Shown here: in pieces, positions 32,240 through 39,396 of the stretch
Layout: the number at the start of each line of letters is the position of its first letter
Position numbering within the stretch: the first letter of the stretch is position 1
Assembly: GCF_004785955.1 (NCBI RefSeq)
Contig: NZ_SJER01000001.1
Coordinates: forward strand, 496,001-560,000
Direction of reading: 5' to 3'
DNA: 64,000 nucleotides
Source: Halostella litorea
Lineage (GTDB): Archaea; Halobacteriota; Halobacteria; Halobacteriales; Natronoarchaeaceae
Program-made: the position numbers and the translations under genes
Notes under the pieces: generated by a model
What the model was told of the DNA's origin: nothing
The model's input: only the letters and a program-made list of their open reading frames with translations
The model's database searches: none

Positions 32240-32703
32240 TAGTCTTCAGCCTCCTCTTTCAGGATCAGTTCGACGTCGACCTCCGGCGTGTTCCACGCGG
32301 AGGCCCGGCCCATCGCCCGGGGCTTGCGGCCCTGGGACTCGCCGACCTTGTGGGCGGCGACGTGCTCGATGACCATCTCCTCGCCGTCGAACCCCTGGTG
32401 GTCGGCGTTGTTGACGGCGTTCTCGATCAGGTCGAGGAAGGCCTCGCTGGCCTTCTCGGGGAAGCGGCCGGCGTCCCAGCCGTCGATGTCGGAGCGGTGG
32501 CCCACGCCGCTGTTGTGGGACTTGAACGGCACCGACCGCTCGCCGTCGACGACCGCCTGGAGGTACTCCTCGGCCTCCGTGGCGGTCTTGCCCTTGATCT
32601 CGCGGGCGATGGCCTTGCTGTGCTTGTGGCTCATGTGACGCTCCCGGAGCATGGCTTTCGCCGTCTCGTCCGGGTCGGCGTCGACGCTGTAGTTGATTCC
32701 CAT
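32239..32703 (-). CDS. rpl22: Ribosomal protein uL22
   Basis: 154 aa, ATG at 32703. Archaeal L22 with SHKHSKAIAREIKGKTATEAEEYLQAV near the start, SHNSGVGHRSDIDGWDAGRFPEKASEAF in the middle and the tunnel-lining C-terminus (GRKPRAMGRASAWNTPEVDVELIL). Its extended loop lines the exit tunnel. It starts 7 nt after the uS19 stop. Confidence 0.95.
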   Translation of the reverse strand: MGINYSVDADPDETAKAMLRERHMSHKHSKAIAREIKGKTATEAEEYLQAVVDGERSVPFKSHNSGVGHRSDIDGWDAGRFPEKASEAFLDLIENAVNNADHQGFDGEEMVIEHVAAHKVGESQGRKPRAMGRASAWNTPEVDVELILKEEAED

Positions 32704-32710
32704 GGTTGTA

Positions 32711-33136
32711 TCACTTCAGCGGGACGAACTTCGAGGAGCGCGTCGCCCCGATGCCGGCCTGGCCGTGCTCGACGGAGGTCCGTGTCAGCTGGAACTCGCC
32801 GAGGTAGTGGCCGATCATCTCCGGCTCGACCTGCACGCGCTCGAACTCCTGGCCGTTGTACACGGCGAACGTCTTGCCGACGAACTCCGGTACGATCGGC
32901 ATGTCGCGCAGGTGCGTTCGGATCGGGTCGTTTGCGGTCTCCTCCTCGCCGGCCTCGCGGGCCTCGGCGAGCAGCTTCTCCTTCTCGACGGAGAGGCCGC
33001 GCTCGATACTTCGCCGCTGTCGGGCGGGGAGCAGTTCCGCGACGTCCTCCAGGCTCATGTCCTGCAGTTCGTCTAACGTGTGACCGCGGTAGGTGAACTC
33101 ACCCTCGCGGCCGGTTCTGTACTCGGAATCGCTCAT
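32711..33136 (-). CDS. rps19: Ribosomal protein uS19
   Basis: 141 aa, ATG at 33136 overlapping the uL2 stop by one base. Archaeal S19 with [29 protein letters not shown] at the start and the conserved block [20 protein letters not shown] followed by [13 protein letters not shown]. Located in the 30S head, contacting uS13 and the A-site tRNA region. Confidence 0.95.
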   Translation of the reverse strand: MSDSEYRTGREGEFTYRGHTLDELQDMSLEDVAELLPARQRRSIERGLSVEKEKLLAEAREAGEEETANDPIRTHLRDMPIVPEFVGKTFAVYNGQEFERVQVEPEMIGHYLGEFQLTRTSVEHGQAGIGATRSSKFVPLK

Positions 33137-33858
33137 CAGTTGTCACCTCCACGGCCCGTGCGTCGGGACGAGATGTCGCCCACCTTGCGTCCCGGCGGAG
33201 CGTTGCGCGAGATGCTCTTCGGCTTGCCCGGGTGCTGGCGGCCGCCGCCGCCGAACGGGTGGTCGACGGCGTTCATGGCGACGCCACGAACGTTCGGCCA
33301 CTTCGTGCCGCGGGCTTTCATCTTGTGGTACTTGTTGCCGGCCTTCACGTGGGGCTTCTCGGTGCGGCCGCCGCCGGCCACGACGCCGATGGTCGCCCGA
33401 CACTCGGGGTCCAGGCGCTTGGACTGGCCGCTGGGCAACTGGACGACCGCGGCGTCGCGGTCGTGCGTGATGAGGTCGGCGCTCGTCCCGCTGGCGCGGG
33501 CGAACTTGCCGCCGTCGCCGGGCTGGCTCTCGACGTTGCTGACGGGGACCCCCTCGGGGATCTCCGCGAGCGGGAGCGTGTTGCCCGGCTTGATCTCGGC
33601 CGAGACGCCGACCTGGATCTCCTCGCCGACGCCGATGCCCTCGGCGACGAGGATCAGGCGGCGGTCGCCGTCCTCGAACTCGACGGCTGCGACCGGGGCG
33701 CTCCGGGCCGGGTCGTGCTCGATGTCGACGACCGTGCCGGAGATGACGTCGCTGTCCTCGGCCGTCTTGTGCGTCAGATCCGCCTTGTAGCGGTGCGAGG
33801 GGGCCCGGAACGTCGGGCCGCCGCGACCGCGTCGCTGTCCTTGAATCCTGCGTCCCAT
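33136..33858 (-). CDS. rpl2: Ribosomal protein uL2
   Basis: 240 aa, ATG at 33858. OB-fold plus SH3-like domain. The conserved peptidyl-transferase-proximal histidine lies in the [13 protein letters not shown] loop, preceded by [18 protein letters not shown]. Essential for subunit association and peptidyl transferase formation. The start lies 3 nt from the uL23 stop. Confidence 0.95.
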   Translation of the reverse strand: MGRRIQGQRRGRGGPTFRAPSHRYKADLTHKTAEDSDVISGTVVDIEHDPARSAPVAAVEFEDGDRRLILVAEGIGVGEEIQVGVSAEIKPGNTLPLAEIPEGVPVSNVESQPGDGGKFARASGTSADLITHDRDAAVVQLPSGQSKRLDPECRATIGVVAGGGRTEKPHVKAGNKYHKMKARGTKWPNVRGVAMNAVDHPFGGGGRQHPGKPKSISRNAPPGRKVGDISSRRTGRGGDN

Positions 33859-33860
33859 GG

Positions 33861-34118
33861 TTAGAACACCCCGATGCGCGAGGCGACTTCCTGGGCGTCG
33901 TCGTCCTCGCCGAGTCGGACGGTCGCCTTCTTTCGCCCGTTCATCGTGACTTGCGTGTTGACCTTCTCCACTTCGATGTCGAACTGCTCCTGGACCGCCT
34001 CGGCGATCTCCGGCTTCGCGGCGTCCAGGTCGACGATGAACTGGAGCTTGTTCCCGAAGTCCATCTCGTTCATCGCCTTCTCGGTGACCAGCGGGTGGAC
34101 GATGACGTCGCCCGTCAT
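33861..34118 (-). CDS. rpl23: Ribosomal protein uL23
   Basis: 85 aa, ATG at 34118 overlapping the uL4 stop (ATGA). IHPLVTEKAMNEMDF-type N-terminus (VIVHPLVTEKAMNEMD), then NKLQFIVDLDAAKPEIAEAV and VNTQVTMNGRKKATVRL. The short archaeal form. Lies at the polypeptide exit and forms the docking site for signal recognition particle. Confidence 0.95.
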   Translation of the reverse strand: MTGDVIVHPLVTEKAMNEMDFGNKLQFIVDLDAAKPEIAEAVQEQFDIEVEKVNTQVTMNGRKKATVRLGEDDDAQEVASRIGVF

Positions 34119-34867
34119 CGGTCGGCCACCTCCTCGACGGCGCTCTCGGTGAACACGGTCAGCCGACCGCCCTCCGCGCCGGGCGCGAGGTCCTCCGCGT
34201 TGACCTCGGCGGCCGTCGCGACGTCCGCGCCCGCGAGGTTGCGCGCGGCCTTCGACGGGCCGGCCTCGCTGGACGTGACGAAGAGGATCGACCTCGGCGT
34301 CTGGTATTTTCGCCCGCGGGTCGTCCCGCGGCCGGCGCGAACGGAGCGGCCCTCGTCGGCGCGCTCGACGTCGTCGTGGACGCCCAGCGACTCCAGGACG
34401 TCGACGACGGCCTGGGTCTTGACGAGGTCCTCGAACGCGTCGCTCACGACCAGCGGGAGTTCGACGTCGCCGTCGAACTCGTGGCCGCGCTCCGCGACGA
34501 GGTCGGCGTCCGTCGTCGCCGCGATGGCGCTGCGGACGGCCTGCTTCCGTTCCTTGTCGTTGATGTTCAGCGAGCGGTCCTTCTCGGACTTCGGCGGGTG
34601 GGCCGGGCGGCCGCCCACGGTCTGGGGCACGCGGCGGCCCTGTCCGTTCTCCCGCGGGACGTGGGCCATGCCGCGGCCGCTGCCCTGGGATTCGGCCGGC
34701 GTTCGCATGCCGGCGTACTCGTCCGCGCCGTAGTCCTGCTTCCGGTTTGCCTGGGCGGCGAGCACGGCGCGCTTGATGAGGTCCGGCCGGTAGGCCGACT
34801 CGAAGACCTCGGGGAGGTCGAGCGTGCCGTCGTCCTCGCCGTCCAGGTCGCGAATTGTTGCTTGCAT
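34115..34867 (-). CDS. rpl4: Ribosomal protein uL4
   Basis: 250 aa, ATG at 34867. Archaeal/eukaryotic L4: VFESAYRPDLIKRAVLAAQANRKQDYG at the start, a long tunnel-reaching loop (RTPAESQGSGRGMAHVPREN), and the C-terminal Rossmann-like part (RKYQTPRSILFVTSSEAGPSKAARNLAGADV in part). In some species uL4 represses its own operon. A 3-nt gap separates it from the uL3 stop. Confidence 0.95.
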   Translation of the reverse strand: MQATIRDLDGEDDGTLDLPEVFESAYRPDLIKRAVLAAQANRKQDYGADEYAGMRTPAESQGSGRGMAHVPRENGQGRRVPQTVGGRPAHPPKSEKDRSLNINDKERKQAVRSAIAATTDADLVAERGHEFDGDVELPLVVSDAFEDLVKTQAVVDVLESLGVHDDVERADEGRSVRAGRGTTRGRKYQTPRSILFVTSSEAGPSKAARNLAGADVATAAEVNAEDLAPGAEGGRLTVFTESAVEEVADR

Positions 34868-34870
34868 TGG

Positions 34871-35887
34871 TTATCCCTGGTTCGATGCGGTGGAGACGTA
34901 GCGCACCTCGGGGTCGAGGCGCGGCTGGTCGTTCGGTCGGACGGCCGGGCGGAAGCGCACGAGGCGCTGCTCCGGGCCGGGGACCGATCCCTTGACGAGC
35001 GCGTACGGGCCGTCGACCTCGCCGTAGTTGACGAAGCCGCCGTCGACGGACGCGTCGTCGCCCTCACCGATGTCGATGAGGCGCTTGTTCAGTTCCGTGC
35101 GCTGGTGGTAACCGGTCTGCCCCTGCTGGGGGACCGTCGAGCGCACGCGGGAGGGGTTCCACGGACCGAGGTTGCCGATCCGGCGCCGCCAGCCCTGGCG
35201 GGCGTGCTTGCCCTTCCGCTTCTGGACGCCCCAGCGCTTGACGGGGCCCTGGGTGCCCTTCCCCTTCGTGACGCCGCTGACGTCGGCGTACTCGCCGGCG
35301 CGGAACACGTCGTTCATCTCGTGTGCGCCGCCGTCGGCGACGAGGTCGAGCGCGAACTCGACGCGGTCGCCAAGCGAGCCGCCGCCCACGCGGGTCTCCA
35401 TCACGTCGGGCTTTTTCTTCGGGACGCTCGGCACCGCGTCGGGAACGGTGTGGGTGATGACCCGGACGTCGGCGACGTCGCCGGCGTCGAGCGCCTCGTG
35501 CAGTTCCTCCTCGGCCGCGTCGGCGTCGTGCTCCTGGGGGACGTCGAGGACGCGGTCGAGTTCCTCGTGGAACTCGTCGGTCCAGACCTCCGTGAGCGGC
35601 TTCTTGCCGTAAGCGGTGTCTTCGTACGCTCGCAGGGCCACCGCGCGCATCGGTGGCGTCTCCACGATGGTGACGGGGACGGTCTCCTCCATCCCTTCGC
35701 GGGGGGAGTCCGACTCGTCGTTGATCATCACCACGTGGGTCATGCCGGCCTTGTACCCGGCGAAGCCCTGGAGCGCTGGCTGTCCGTCGTCGTCCGGCCA
35801 CGAGTTGAAGCGCGGGACTTCGCTCTCCGCGCGCTTCCGGGGGCCGAACCCCAGCGAGCCTTTGCGTGGTCTGCTTGGTTGTGGCAT
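34871..35887 (-). CDS. rpl3: Ribosomal protein uL3
   Basis: 338 aa from ATG at 35887 (the first Met whose product starts with the family's PQPSRPRKGSLGFGPRKRA). L3 features: GYKAGMTHVVMI, SGVTKGKGTQGPVKRWGVQKRKGKHARQG in part (VTKGKGTQGPVKRWG), and GQTGYHQRTELNKRL. Binds early to 23S rRNA and shapes the peptidyl transferase centre. First true ribosomal gene of the operon, 7 nt after the SPOUT gene. Confidence 0.95.
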   Translation of the reverse strand: MPQPSRPRKGSLGFGPRKRAESEVPRFNSWPDDDGQPALQGFAGYKAGMTHVVMINDESDSPREGMEETVPVTIVETPPMRAVALRAYEDTAYGKKPLTEVWTDEFHEELDRVLDVPQEHDADAAEEELHEALDAGDVADVRVITHTVPDAVPSVPKKKPDVMETRVGGGSLGDRVEFALDLVADGGAHEMNDVFRAGEYADVSGVTKGKGTQGPVKRWGVQKRKGKHARQGWRRRIGNLGPWNPSRVRSTVPQQGQTGYHQRTELNKRLIDIGEGDDASVDGGFVNYGEVDGPYALVKGSVPGPEQRLVRFRPAVRPNDQPRLDPEVRYVSTASNQG

Positions 35888-35894
35888 TTGTGTT

Positions 35895-36803
35895 TCACTC
35901 CGTGAGTGTGAGGCAGCCGAGCGCGGCGAACATCGCTTCCTCCGTTCGCACGACCTCGCTGCCCTGGTTCGGGATCGCGTTGAGCCAGAGGTCGAACCGG
36001 CCGGGTGCGCCTGGTTCGACCGCGGACGGGGCCTCCGCCCCGCCCGCCGGTTCGGTCTCAACGGCTCCCTCGTCGGGAGTCCGAGCGGCCCTGACCGCGT
36101 CAACGGTCACGTCCGCTATCATCTCCGGCAGCCCTCTCTCGGGCGCGCCGAAGGCGACGGTCATCCCGTCGTCCTCGACGCGACCGGCCAGCGGTCCGAG
36201 CCCCGACACGGTGAGCGGTTCACCGTGCCGCGACGTTGCGATCCGGACGCCGGCGTCCTCACGGCCGAGCGCTGCCGACAGGTCCGCGCTCTCGACGGCC
36301 AGCCCCGGGAGGGGCTGGTCGACGATCCTCGCACGGACCGGCTCTCGCGAAGAGATCCTGACGGTAACGCGCTCCCCCTCGGCGACCTCCGTTTCCGGAG
36401 GGACGACGAGCGAGATCGGGTGTTGCAGTCCGCAATTGACCCGTACGCGCCCTTCAGGTCCGACCTCGGTCACGATTCCCTGTCTTAACGACCCCGGATC
36501 GTTCGATCCGGAGCCGGTCTGTGACGCGGCGCGGAGCGGCGGCAGTACGCCCGCGTACTCCAGTTCGTCCCGCTTGCCCCACGCCTCCTTTCGGAGGTAA
36601 GGGGGCGTCGCGGCGTACCGCAGTACGGTTTCCACGAACCCGCCGCCCCACCTGCGCTCGCCTTCCCGGTCGGGGAAGACGGTCAGGCGGTCCGCCCGGA
36701 ACACCGTCGCCGCGCGGGCGACGTAGCCGACCTTGCGAGTTGCCTCGCGTTTGTCTTCGGCTTCCCGGACGAGAGACGACGGCACGAGTACGCTGACGGT
36801 CAT
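35895..36803 (-). CDS. SPOUT-superfamily RNA methyltransferase (DUF171 family), operon leader gene
   Basis: 302 aa, ATG at 36803. Matches the archaeal/eukaryotic DUF171 group (C9orf114-like): N-terminal TVSVLVPSSLVREAEDKREATRKVGYVARAA in part, and PPYLRKEAWGKRDELEYAGVLPPL. An inserted OB-like domain (RQGIVTEVGPEGRVRVNCGL) follows, then the C-terminal knot region (VAFGAPERGLPEM ... FDLWLNAIPNQGSEVVRTEEAMFAAL). Predicted SAM-dependent rRNA uridine or cytidine methylation. It usually precedes rpl3 in haloarchaea, so it reads as the first gene of the ribosomal operon. A TATA-like AATGCCGG/TTCTTTTAC region lies at about 36858-36870. Confidence 0.88.
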   Translation of the reverse strand: MTVSVLVPSSLVREAEDKREATRKVGYVARAATVFRADRLTVFPDREGERRWGGGFVETVLRYAATPPYLRKEAWGKRDELEYAGVLPPLRAASQTGSGSNDPGSLRQGIVTEVGPEGRVRVNCGLQHPISLVVPPETEVAEGERVTVRISSREPVRARIVDQPLPGLAVESADLSAALGREDAGVRIATSRHGEPLTVSGLGPLAGRVEDDGMTVAFGAPERGLPEMIADVTVDAVRAARTPDEGAVETEPAGGAEAPSAVEPGAPGRFDLWLNAIPNQGSEVVRTEEAMFAALGCLTLTE

Positions 36804-36987
36804 GCCGTGACGCTTCGACGCCTCACCACTAGACTGTGCCGATGTATCCGTCGGGGTCGTAAAAGAATGCCGGATCGTTTTCGGCCCTGTGTGGCCTTCA
36901 CACGCGTTTCAACGGGGTTTCAGGACGGATCTCGTATGTGTCCCCGTACCGTGGTTCGCCGGGTCGCGGATGACCTAGTTCGGAACG

Positions 36988-36995
36988 CTTATACG
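36988..36995 (+). promoter_or_regulatory. TATA-like box of tRNA-Gly copy 1
   Basis: CTTATACG ends 30 nt before the first base of the tRNA at 37026, normal spacing for an archaeal promoter with a short 5' leader. The segment 36804-37025 otherwise holds no gene. A stretch at 36940-36957 (CCCCGTACCGTGG) resembles one before tRNA copy 2 (38783-38796). Confidence 0.45.
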
Positions 36996-37025
36996 ACACC
37001 CGGCGGTTAGGTGAGACTGCAACGG

Positions 37026-37096
37026 GCGCTGGTAGTGTAGTGGTATCACGTGACCTTGCCATGGTCACAACCGGGGTTCAAATCCCCGCCAGCGCA
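37026..37096 (+). tRNA. tRNA-Gly (GCC), copy 1
   Basis: Cloverleaf of 71 nt. Acceptor GCGCTGG/CCAGCGC with discriminator A, anticodon arm TGACC-TTGCCAT-GGTCA with anticodon GCC, T-arm CGGGG-TTCAAAT-CCCCG, D-loop AGTGGTAT. CCA is not encoded. Identical in sequence to copy 2 at 38809-38879. Its last 21 nt (37076-37096) are the repeat unit of the array that follows. Confidence 0.95.
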
Positions 37097-37415
37097 CTTC
37101 TCCGGAACCTACGTCCCCAGCGACGCGTTTCATTGCGTCGCGTACGACCCGGTTCCGGTGTGTGCGACGTGGGATTTGAAGTAGACCGGACGCAGCGCCG
37201 AGCGGTGCGAGGCGACCGTCCGGGCGTGGTTCAAATCCCCGCCAGCGCATTTTTGCCGAACGCTACTTAGCCAGCGACCGCTGTACGTGTCGCTCGCCAC
37301 CGTGAGTGAGGAAATCGCCCGCGGGGATTTGAGCAGACGGGACGAGCGAAGCGAGTCCCGGCGAGTTCAAATCCCCGCCAGCGCACTTCTGCCGAACGCT
37401 ACTCAGTCAACGGTT
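37076..37415 (+). repeat. tRNA-Gly 3'-end repeat array A (candidate structured RNA units)
   Basis: The tRNA 3' terminus, TTCAAATCCCCGCCAGCGCA with a preceding G, recurs exactly at 37229-37249 and 37365-37385. Repeat-to-repeat distances are 153 and 136 bp. Each intervening unit contains two hairpins. Unit 1 has GCGACGC/GCGTCGC (37120-37141) and an anti-repeat GGGATTTGAA (37171-37180) that pairs with the repeat, enclosing CCGGACG/CGTCCGG. Unit 2 has AGCGAC/GTCGCT (37273-37294) and anti-repeat GCGGGGATTTGA (37321-37332) enclosing CGGGAC/GTCCCG. A partial unit follows to about 37415. There is no protein-coding signal. It could be a structured RNA array or a scar of repeated tRNA-site integration. 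Confidence 0.7.
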
Positions 37416-37487
37416 GCTCTATTCGTCACCGGCGGCCGGCAGCCTGATGAAAGTATATCACGGCCGCGACTGACGGGGCAGGTGTCC

Positions 37488-38198
37488 ATGACCGACCCGG
37501 AGGAACCTCCGGAGTACGACGCGCTTGCGGAGCAGGCCGAGAGCCGCGACGGCTGGGAGAGCCCCTGGGGCGACAACCCGCTGCAGGAGTACTACTCGTG
37601 GCCGGCGACGCGGGCCTTGCTCCCGGAACTGAACGGCAAGCGCGTCCTCGACGCCGGCTGCGGCGTGGGCGACCACGTCGGGGAACTGCTCGACGCCGGC
37701 GCGAGCGTGGTCGGCGTCGATGCGAGCGGGTCGGCCGTCGAGACCGCGCGGGAGCGGTTCGGCGACCGGGCGTCGTTCGAACGGGCGGACCTGACTGAAC
37801 CGCTGCCGTTCAGGGACGACGCCTTCGACGTCGTTCTCGGCCATCTCGTGTTGGACCACGTCAGGGAGCTCCGGCCGACGTTCGAGTCGTTCCGCCGCGT
37901 CCTGACGCCCGACGGCGCGCTCGTCTTCTCGGTCGTCCATCCGATGCAGTACTACCTCGACTACGACGCCGTCACGGAGTACTACGGCACCACCGCGGTG
38001 ACGCTCGGCTGGGACGGCGTCGACGTGACCTCCTACCAGCGCCCCGTCGGCGCGATACTGAACGCGGTTACCGAGGCGGGGCTCAGCGTGGAGTCGGTCG
38101 AAGAGCCGCGTCCGCCCGCGGCGTACGAGAACCACGCGGCGGACGACTGGCGCGTCTCCGAGCGACCGCAGATCCTCTGCGTCCGTGCGCGGGGATGA
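37488..38198 (+). CDS. Class I SAM-dependent methyltransferase
   Basis: 236 aa, ATG at 37488 with a TATA-like AAGTATATCA at 37451-37460, so probably leaderless. Rossmann methyltransferase with the SAM motif VLDAGCGVGDHVGELLDAGASVVGVD, DLTEPLPFRDDAFDVVLGHLVLDH and the late motif FRRVLTPDGALVFSVVHP. Of the UbiE/Methyltransf_11 type; acceptor unknown (small molecule or quinone-like). It lies between the two tRNA-Gly arrays, so it may be cargo of an element inserted at the tRNA. Confidence 0.85.
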   Translation: MTDPEEPPEYDALAEQAESRDGWESPWGDNPLQEYYSWPATRALLPELNGKRVLDAGCGVGDHVGELLDAGASVVGVDASGSAVETARERFGDRASFERADLTEPLPFRDDAFDVVLGHLVLDHVRELRPTFESFRRVLTPDGALVFSVVHPMQYYLDYDAVTEYYGTTAVTLGWDGVDVTSYQRPVGAILNAVTEAGLSVESVEEPRPPAAYENHAADDWRVSERPQILCVRARG

Positions 38199-38363
38199 GA
38201 TAAGACCCGACCAGCCACCCCTCCACGCCCCCGTCGCCCGCGGCCGAGTCCCTCGAGCTCGGCGGCGGACCGGGAGCCTGCCGGAGCGTACCGCGGGGCT
38301 GATCGGCCGTAGGTCGCCGTAGCGACCAGTAGTTTCATTGTCGGACTCCGGGGATCGCACCGT

Positions 38364-38753
38364 ATGCGCCGCTACTGGTTCGCGGTCCTCGGTTCCGCCT
38401 TCCTCGTCGTGCAGCTCGGCCTCCTGTACGCCATCGGGATCCCGTCCACGTTCGACTGGTCCATCGCCTCGCTCGTCGGGTACGCCCTCGCCGGCGCGGC
38501 CTTCCTCGTCGCCGGCGTCCACGAGTGGCTCCCGATCCCGGACGGCGTCGTGCCGTGGTACTGGTTCGCCGGAGCCGGCGACATCCTGCTTGGTCTCGGC
38601 ATGCTTTCGACCGGGGTCACGTCGGCGCTGGAGGGCGACTCAGGGTCGCTGTTTTTCGGCGTCCTCATCTCCGCCGGGAGCCTGGTGCTGGTGTTTACTG
38701 GGATCGATTACGCACGCGGGGGCGTCCACCTCGACCTGTCGACGTTCGAGTGA
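38364..38753 (+). CDS. Four-helix membrane protein of unknown function
   Basis: 129 aa, ATG at 38364. Four hydrophobic segments at about residues 5-26 (WFAVLGSAFLVVQLGLLYAIG), 34-52, 66-84 and 95-113, with a very short basic N-terminus (MRRYW) and an acidic C-terminus. No conserved motif recognised. Second and last gene between the two tRNA-Gly copies. The 165 nt before it (38199-38363) hold only a possible TATA-like GTAGTTTCATT just upstream of the start. Confidence 0.7.
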   Translation: MRRYWFAVLGSAFLVVQLGLLYAIGIPSTFDWSIASLVGYALAGAAFLVAGVHEWLPIPDGVVPWYWFAGAGDILLGLGMLSTGVTSALEGDSGSLFFGVLISAGSLVLVFTGIDYARGGVHLDLSTFE

Positions 38754-38773
38754 CCGCGTCCGAGTTGGCTACA

Positions 38774-38781
38774 TTTATATA
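38774..38781 (+). promoter_or_regulatory. TATA box of tRNA-Gly copy 2
   Basis: TTTATATA ends 27 nt before the tRNA at 38809. It is one of the clearest TATA elements in the window. A separate promoter from copy 1 means the second tRNA and array B can be transcribed independently. Confidence 0.6.
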
Positions 38782-38808
38782 TCCCCGTATCGTGGTTTCG
38801 GGTACAGG

Positions 38809-38879
38809 GCGCTGGTAGTGTAGTGGTATCACGTGACCTTGCCATGGTCACAACCGGGGTTCAAATCCCCGCCAGCGCA
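38809..38879 (+). tRNA. tRNA-Gly (GCC), copy 2
   Basis: 71 nt, base-for-base identical to the copy at 37026-37096, with the same anticodon loop TTGCCAT. It has its own TATA box at 38774. Like copy 1 it is followed directly by an array of its own 3'-end sequence. The duplication plus array suggests an element inserted into, or unequal recombination at, this locus. Confidence 0.95.
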
Positions 38880-39375
38880 CTTCTCTCGCGAACTACACGG
38901 CGAGCGACCGCTGTGCGTGTCGCTCGCCACCGTGAGCGAGGAAATCGTCTAGGGATTTGAGCCAGCGAGTCGCACGCCCGGGAAGCGAACGCAGCGAGCG
39001 ACCCGGACCGTCTCGCCCGGTTCAAATCCCCGCCAGCGCACTTCTCCGGAGTCCGCGTCCTCAGCGACGCGTTTCATCGCGTCGCGTACGACCGGTTCCG
39101 GTGTGTGCGACGTGGGGTTTGAAGTAGACCGGACGCAGCGCCGAGCGGTGCGAGGCGACCGTCCGGGTGTGGTTCAAATCCCCGCCAGCGCATTTTTGCC
39201 GAACGCTACTTAGCCAGCGACCGCTGTACGTGTCGCTCGCCACCGTGAGTGAGGAAATCGCCCGCGGGGATTTGAGCAGCGAACGAGCGAGCGCCAGCGA
39301 GCGAAGTGAATGAGTTCAAATCCCCGCCACCGTAGTTCCGCCGTCATCACGAATCAGCACGTTTCATTGCGCGAA
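38859..39375 (+). repeat. tRNA-Gly 3'-end repeat array B (candidate structured RNA units)
   Basis: The tRNA 3'-end 21-mer recurs exactly at 39020-39040 and 39172-39192, and in degenerate form at 39314-39330. Distances are 161, 152 and about 140 bp. Unit 1 has a perfect 10-bp hairpin GGCGAGCGAC/GTCGCTCGCC (38899-38928) and anti-repeat GGGATTTGA (38952-38960). Unit 2 is a near copy of array A unit 1, with anti-repeat GGGGTTTGAA (39114-39123), where an A-to-G change leaves a G-U pair. Unit 3 matches the first ~85 nt of array A unit 2 exactly, then differs in the inner loop. A fragment like unit 2 (CACGTTTCATTGCGCG) follows at about 39359-39374. The 517 nt to the next gene hold no coding frame I can support. 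Confidence 0.7.
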
Positions 39376-39396
39376 CGCCGTCGACGGCGTCGGCCG

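Noticed and set aside
38199-38363. Hairpin CCGAGTCCCTCGAGCTCGG as an ncRNA or attachment site
   Set aside because: Isolated GC palindrome in a GC-rich spacer, no second copy and no promoter, so chance is likely.
37065-39243. Short coding frames within the repeat arrays
   Set aside because: Products are Arg-rich and run through tRNA and hairpin sequence on either strand; no start signals or conservation. The 37287 frame is only the upstream extension of the methyltransferase.
37076-39330. CRISPR array
   Set aside because: Repeats are the tRNA-Gly 3' end, units are 115-140 nt between repeats and share sequence with each other, there are few copies, and no cas genes or leader are present.
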